From positions 1 through 64,000 of the forward strand of contig NZ_JAEH01000002.1 of assembly GCF_000518805.1 (NCBI RefSeq): a stretch of 64,000 nt of DNA. The letters are read 5' to 3'. Of this stretch, positions 57,576 through 64,000 are shown piece after piece. This stretch comes from Shewanella waksmanii ATCC BAA-643. GTDB taxonomy: Bacteria; Pseudomonadota; Gammaproteobacteria; Enterobacterales; Shewanellaceae. Within the stretch, counting starts at the first letter, position 1. The number at the start of each line of letters is the position of its first letter. The notes under the pieces were generated by a model. The model searched no databases and was not told the DNA's origin. It saw only the letters and a list, made by a program, of their open reading frames with translations. Made by a program: the position numbers and the translations under genes.

Positions 57576-60068
57576 CTATCCGCCTACCTGCTGTAGATAA
57601 TTTTTAGCGGCATAGTTGTCCGGGTCGATATCGAGCACCTGCAGGAAGCAGGACTTAGCGCCATCAATTTGGCCAACCTCGGCTAAGAAAATACCTAACT
57701 TCAGTGTTACCGGAATGTCCTGAGGGTATTTGTCCAAATAGTCTAGATAGACCTCGAGCGCTTCTTGGGGTCTTTCTGCCAGCCGTAAACTATGCGCGTA
57801 CAGTGGCAGGTATTCATCACTGAACTTTGTCAGTGCGGGGTAATGTTGTAATGCGGACTCTAAATCGCTGAGTTTGAGGCTTAACTGCACAATTTGTTTG
57901 AGATCCTCTTCGTGGCGGTCTGATTCAGGCGTTTGCATTACCGCTGTCAACGCCTGTGCGTTGTTGCCTTCTAGCGTGTATTGATAACTCAGAGCGAGAT
58001 TATGCAAGCGTGCCACAAGCGGATCACTATCGATGAAAGGCGCGGTATATTGCGCCATCTTTGAGATGCCTAATAGGTGTTTGGTTAGCATCAAAGTTTG
58101 CAGCTTAAACTGGGCTTTATCTAGGGCTCTAACCTGTTTATCTTCCGGTGTATTGATGTACGCTTTAACAATAAACAGGTTTAGATAATCTTGCTGGCAT
58201 TGCGTCAAATTAGCCTTATCAGTACTTGAGAGTTGCTCATACTTTTCAGGGTTACGTTGCTGCCAAATGAGTGCGCGGCCGCAAAGATTATTCTCACGCC
58301 AATATCTAATCAGTTCGTCCAAATTTGGACTGCTTGAAAATTCTGCTTTTCGCATTGCTAACAGCGTTAAAGCTTGCTCGACATGGTCAAGTATTTCATT
58401 CCCCATATCTTTAAAAGCATTATAGTAAATGCGGGTTCTGGTATTAATTTCTTCTTGGGTCCAGTCACTGCCTTCATCCATCGATTTGGTCGACAGAAAG
58501 TGACTGAACTCATAGTAGCCATAAAACTTTATTAGTGCAGAAAGGCTACTAAATTGATTGCTAATGGATGTTTCAATTTTTTCAAGCTTGTTAGCAAGCT
58601 TTGCTACTTTCTCATTACTGTTTATGTTTCTTTCTATTTTATCTATTAGGTGAAGTGCGTCAGAGTTCTTATCAATGAGTGCGTTGAGTTTTTTGCGGGT
58701 AGTGATTAATTGATCGTTAGATAGGCTCAGCGATTGCAGGTACTCATCGTTACTACAGTGGTGCTGGCTAGGATTGAGTAGGGCTCGCTGCTCGGTACTA
58801 ATTCGATTAAGCTCCACATCAGCAGTATCCTGATATATCACTCCAGGAATTTTAGCGGCGTTTTTTGATAAATTGATGTAGGTTGGATTACTATTGGCTT
58901 TTACTTGTTCGGCAATAGTCTCTGCCGCACTAAGTAGTTGCATTGGGGTTTCTGCCATCTCACCTGAATAGGTTTCTACCCACTCATGCATTGTACCTAT
59001 ATTCGGTCCCAAACTTGCTCCATAAGTTCCTGAAGTATGGCTAACTCCAGCTTGCGAGTGACAAAAGTCAGCGCCCAACATGAGGATTTGTTCAAAGCCC
59101 ATTTCAATCGCGATTTCTAGTGCGGCATTCGTCACCGTGGGCCCAATAGACTGAATATTGTCGTTAGCGACAGAGTTATACCATGGGTATTTGGTTCCGG
59201 TATACAGCACACTTCCACCCCATTGCCCTAGAATTAGCGGCGCGACATGATAGGAGCAAATAAGCAACGATTGCGGCGGAAGGGACATGAGGTCTTTGTT
59301 TACATCAAAACTCACCGCTTGAGGGTCGACCGAGACGATAATGTCAGGTTTTATCGCGAGTTTTTCTAGCTTTCCGGCAATGCGAGAAACGGCGATAATG
59401 ACGAGGTTGGTGGCGTTTTCCTTTATCCAACTCACTTCATCGTCTAACGAGGGGCCTGCCCCTAGGACAATACAGGTTTTGCCGTTGAATTTGTGCTTGA
59501 GGATACTGGCAGGCTTATTCGTTTCGGCAACATTTTTTAGTTGAGTCTTTACAAAGATTTTCTGTGAAAAACCGACGCTTTGCTCAAAAAATTCCTGCTT
59601 GATTGTATTGTCTACACTGGCATATAAAATGGTGTAGCTTTCTAAATGGTTACTCTCTACAGCTAAAGAGCGATGTAACTTGAACTTTTGTTTAACGATA
59701 TAGAGATTAAATTGGGGTTCTTTAATCAGTTCTGCGAACTCATCAAAGCTAACCACGTGAATCTTATCTTGTTGTTCAGCAGGAATATCGACAGTTAACA
59801 TCGACAAAACAGCATCGGATTCGACAAAAACATATTTGCTATTTTCGGTCGCTAAGCTGTTCATCACAAAATTGGCTAATAGGCCTGAGTCTAACCCAAC
59901 AATGATGTGCAGCGTATCTTCAACTGAGAATGGTGTCTTAAACTTGTTGTTGTAGAGAGTGGTAGAGTCGATTTTTTCGAATGTTTTTCGATTTACACTG
60001 GGTAAATAGTATTCGTTAAATTGACTGACAGCGAATGTGCTGGCTATCTCGGTCTGATTGTTTAGCAT
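57576..60068 (-). CDS. Maf-type flagellin glycosyltransferase with TPR tail
   Basis: Product of 830 residues. The central DUF115/MptE-like domain (about 185-430) has KTCIVLGAGPSLDDEVSWIK, KPDIIVSVDPQ, VTNAALEIAIEMGFEQILML and GADFCHSQAGVSHTSGTYG. This is the motility-associated-factor family that transfers nonulosonic acids such as pseudaminic acid onto flagellin. Residues about 690-830 form TPR repeats (PLVARLHNLALSYQYTLEGN, FLAEVGQIDGAKSCFLQVLD). The neighbouring pse genes support this. Without them a general MptE-like annotation would be all that is safe. Confidence 0.85.
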   Translation of the reverse strand: MLNNQTEIASTFAVSQFNEYYLPSVNRKTFEKIDSTTLYNNKFKTPFSVEDTLHIIVGLDSGLLANFVMNSLATENSKYVFVESDAVLSMLTVDIPAEQQDKIHVVSFDEFAELIKEPQFNLYIVKQKFKLHRSLAVESNHLESYTILYASVDNTIKQEFFEQSVGFSQKIFVKTQLKNVAETNKPASILKHKFNGKTCIVLGAGPSLDDEVSWIKENATNLVIIAVSRIAGKLEKLAIKPDIIVSVDPQAVSFDVNKDLMSLPPQSLLICSYHVAPLILGQWGGSVLYTGTKYPWYNSVANDNIQSIGPTVTNAALEIAIEMGFEQILMLGADFCHSQAGVSHTSGTYGASLGPNIGTMHEWVETYSGEMAETPMQLLSAAETIAEQVKANSNPTYINLSKNAAKIPGVIYQDTADVELNRISTEQRALLNPSQHHCSNDEYLQSLSLSNDQLITTRKKLNALIDKNSDALHLIDKIERNINSNEKVAKLANKLEKIETSISNQFSSLSALIKFYGYYEFSHFLSTKSMDEGSDWTQEEINTRTRIYYNAFKDMGNEILDHVEQALTLLAMRKAEFSSSPNLDELIRYWRENNLCGRALIWQQRNPEKYEQLSSTDKANLTQCQQDYLNLFIVKAYINTPEDKQVRALDKAQFKLQTLMLTKHLLGISKMAQYTAPFIDSDPLVARLHNLALSYQYTLEGNNAQALTAVMQTPESDRHEEDLKQIVQLSLKLSDLESALQHYPALTKFSDEYLPLYAHSLRLAERPQEALEVYLDYLDKYPQDIPVTLKLGIFLAEVGQIDGAKSCFLQVLDIDPDNYAAKNYLQQVGG

Positions 60069-62632
<2,564 letters not shown>

Positions 62633-62646
62633 TCGTTTAAGGAATA

Positions 62647-64000
62647 CTAAGTGATTGATGCCTGCACAAGCTCGCAAAGCTTTTTAACTCCCGTTTTTTG
62701 GCTGGTGTTGAACTTTTGAATCGCGGCATCTTGCAGAGTAGAAATTTGTTGTTTGTTTTTTATTAAGTCCTGAAGTTTGTCTATCGAATCTTGCAAAGAT
62801 TTACTGATGATGCAGCAGTTTTCCTTTTCGAGTGCAGTGATTTCATTTTTGTCGCAAAGGTGGGCAACAGGTAGGAGAATTGTGGCGGCGTAATTCGCTA
62901 AAGATTCAAAAAAGGATAAGCCGTAGCAACTTAAAATAATCTCCGACTCAGCCATTAGCTGCAATAGATTATCTGGGTTTTTTAGTACTTTGATGTTACT
63001 GCCCATTTTTAATTTAGGCGATTGAGCCATAGGTCCTTGAACCCATAGGATAGGCCAATCTATTCCGGACTCTTCTAATAAACTAGGGAGTTGATTCCCA
63101 TAATTTAAGGCATCGCTTCCACCTGTCATTATCAATATTTGACGATTTTTTCTTGGATTTGTTTTTGCGGGTTGGCTTAAGTAGTTTTGCCAACCAAATG
63201 AAACATTCGTTGCCTTAAGTTCGGAATAAAAACTTGGGATGAATACAAGGTCAACCCATGGTTGTAGCTCACCTAGCTGATCGATTGCGATAATTTGCTT
63301 TTCAGTTAACGTTCGGCATAAATCAGACAGTTTCATCATGTTGATATGCCTAGGTGAAAAATCCATTAGTAATATTGGATTTTTGTCCTTTTTAAGCATA
63401 TTTAAAAGGTCACTTTCGCTTGCAAGCCATTGATGTTGGGTATTAAGCCACGGGTAATTGAGAGGGGTGCCATGAATATAAATTGTGGTGCCAAACCCTA
63501 AATGCTCTTGCAGTCCTGCTGCGAGCAGTGCGCACCTTCTTAGATGTCCTGCACCAGCTTCTGCTGAAGTGTGGCAGTACAGCGAAACTTTTTTATACTT
63601 TTGATTGGCTAGCTTTTGAGTGACGTGTTGGTTTATTTCTCTAAGGCTGTTTGTGCTTAGCAATTGCTCTTGAACCCACAGTAAACTCACAATGCTGGAC
63701 GCTGGGTTATTTTCATACCATTTTTGATATATTGTTTGCATAAAGTGGTAGTCTGCAGGTGTATCAACGGAGATGCGGTGTTTTATTTGGCTGTAATCAG
63801 CGACATCGTCAATTGCCAGTTTGTTTAAGGTTGGTACTTCTACGTCGCCATAGCCAACATGCTCTTTAGCCATTTTAGTCGAACTTATTTTAGCTAACTT
63901 TTCCCAGCCTTCAGCGCTGTAAAAAGACATGCCCTCGTGAAGTGTTCTCACATGCTCTGAAAGAACTATTTTTTCCGCGGCTGGGTTTGATTTTAACTTA
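62647..64000 (-). CDS. PseG-like glycosyl hydrolase fused to a cytidylyltransferase C-terminus (5' end outside window)
   Basis: The frame is open from the stop at 62647 to the edge, at least 450 codons; the GTG at 63951 is only internal. The right-hand part (AEGWEKLAKISSTK..., then KHRISVDTPADYHFMQTIYQ) resembles the end of SpsF/NeuA-type nucleotidyltransferases, whose catalytic N-terminus would lie beyond 64000. The rest matches PseG: AGAGHLRRCALLAAGL with the glycine-rich motif, MDFSPRHINM, IAIDQLGELQPW, MTGGSDALNYG and ILSCYGLSFFESLA. A joined PseF-PseG protein would activate and trim pseudaminic intermediates. Exact activities are inferred from context. Confidence 0.75.
   Translation of the reverse strand, partial: KLKSNPAAEKIVLSEHVRTLHEGMSFYSAEGWEKLAKISSTKMAKEHVGYGDVEVPTLNKLAIDDVADYSQIKHRISVDTPADYHFMQTIYQKWYENNPASSIVSLLWVQEQLLSTNSLREINQHVTQKLANQKYKKVSLYCHTSAEAGAGHLRRCALLAAGLQEHLGFGTTIYIHGTPLNYPWLNTQHQWLASESDLLNMLKKDKNPILLMDFSPRHINMMKLSDLCRTLTEKQIIAIDQLGELQPWVDLVFIPSFYSELKATNVSFGWQNYLSQPAKTNPRKNRQILIMTGGSDALNYGNQLPSLLEESGIDWPILWVQGPMAQSPKLKMGSNIKVLKNPDNLLQLMAESEIILSCYGLSFFESLANYAATILLPVAHLCDKNEITALEKENCCIISKSLQDSIDKLQDLIKNKQQISTLQDAAIQKFNTSQKTGVKKLCELVQASIT

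Overview
The window looks like part of a Shewanella chromosome (marine gammaproteobacterium, Alteromonadales). The basis is the protein sequences, a tmRNA whose tag reads ANDDNYALAA, the smpB-ratA-rnfH-bamE block, the rlmN-pilW-rodZ-ispG-hisS-yfgM-bamB-der-xseA-guaBA order, and a SonM/SonA-like pair known from Shewanella oneidensis. No database search was run, so species is not assigned.

Region 1 (1-3,000): a dispersed repeat, tmRNA (ssrA), its partner smpB, then ratA-rnfH and convergent bamE. Region 2 (3,001-6,300): the most unusual locus, a split borosin RiPP system made of an alpha-N-methyltransferase of tetrapyrrole-methylase fold (SonM-like) and a 71-residue precursor with leader/binding domain and short core (SonA-like). 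A secreted-TPR/GGDEF gene overlaps the precursor gene. Region 3 (6,300-18,540): malate synthase aceB behind a 0.9 kb operator-rich leader and without an adjacent aceA; an HDOD-GAF protein; a SnoaL-like protein; mtfA; a solute-binding-protein/GGDEF pair whose cyclase gene is broken by one in-frame TAG; an orphan ParA/ribbon-helix-helix cassette; small proteins.

Region 4 (18,541-43,330): housekeeping. It includes a UshA-like phosphatase without signal peptide, a CNNM/CorC-type membrane protein, the rlmN-to-der run for RNA modification, cell shape, isoprenoids, translation and outer-membrane assembly, then xseA, guaBA, a degenerate-GGDEF protein, tadA, mltF and purL. A 39-residue basic protein gene missed by length filters lies between tadA and mltF. 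Region 5 (43,330-50,120): a self-contained 25-codon gene with promoter, ribosome binding site and terminator; cydABX behind a perfect FNR-type box; a complete MITE-like element; a 15-bp minisatellite; a chemotaxis receptor. Region 6 (50,270-56,945): a TetR-regulated RND efflux operon whose inner-membrane pump gene is split by a frameshift at a run of seven C, plus outer-membrane and periplasmic proteins. Region 7 (56,970-64,000): a DUF2947 protein and the start of a flagellin-glycosylation/pseudaminic-acid locus (Maf-TPR glycosyltransferase, pseB, pseC, and a cytidylyltransferase/PseG-like fusion running off the right edge).

Themes that connect genes: trans-translation (ssrA, smpB); cyclic-di-GMP signalling (three GGDEF proteins, one interrupted and one degenerate, plus an HDOD protein); outer-membrane assembly (bamE, yfgM, bamB); purine synthesis (guaB, guaA, purL); flagellar glycosylation. 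Two reading-frame lesions (TAG at 13,483 and C7 at 51,702) may be true decay, switching, or sequencing error.
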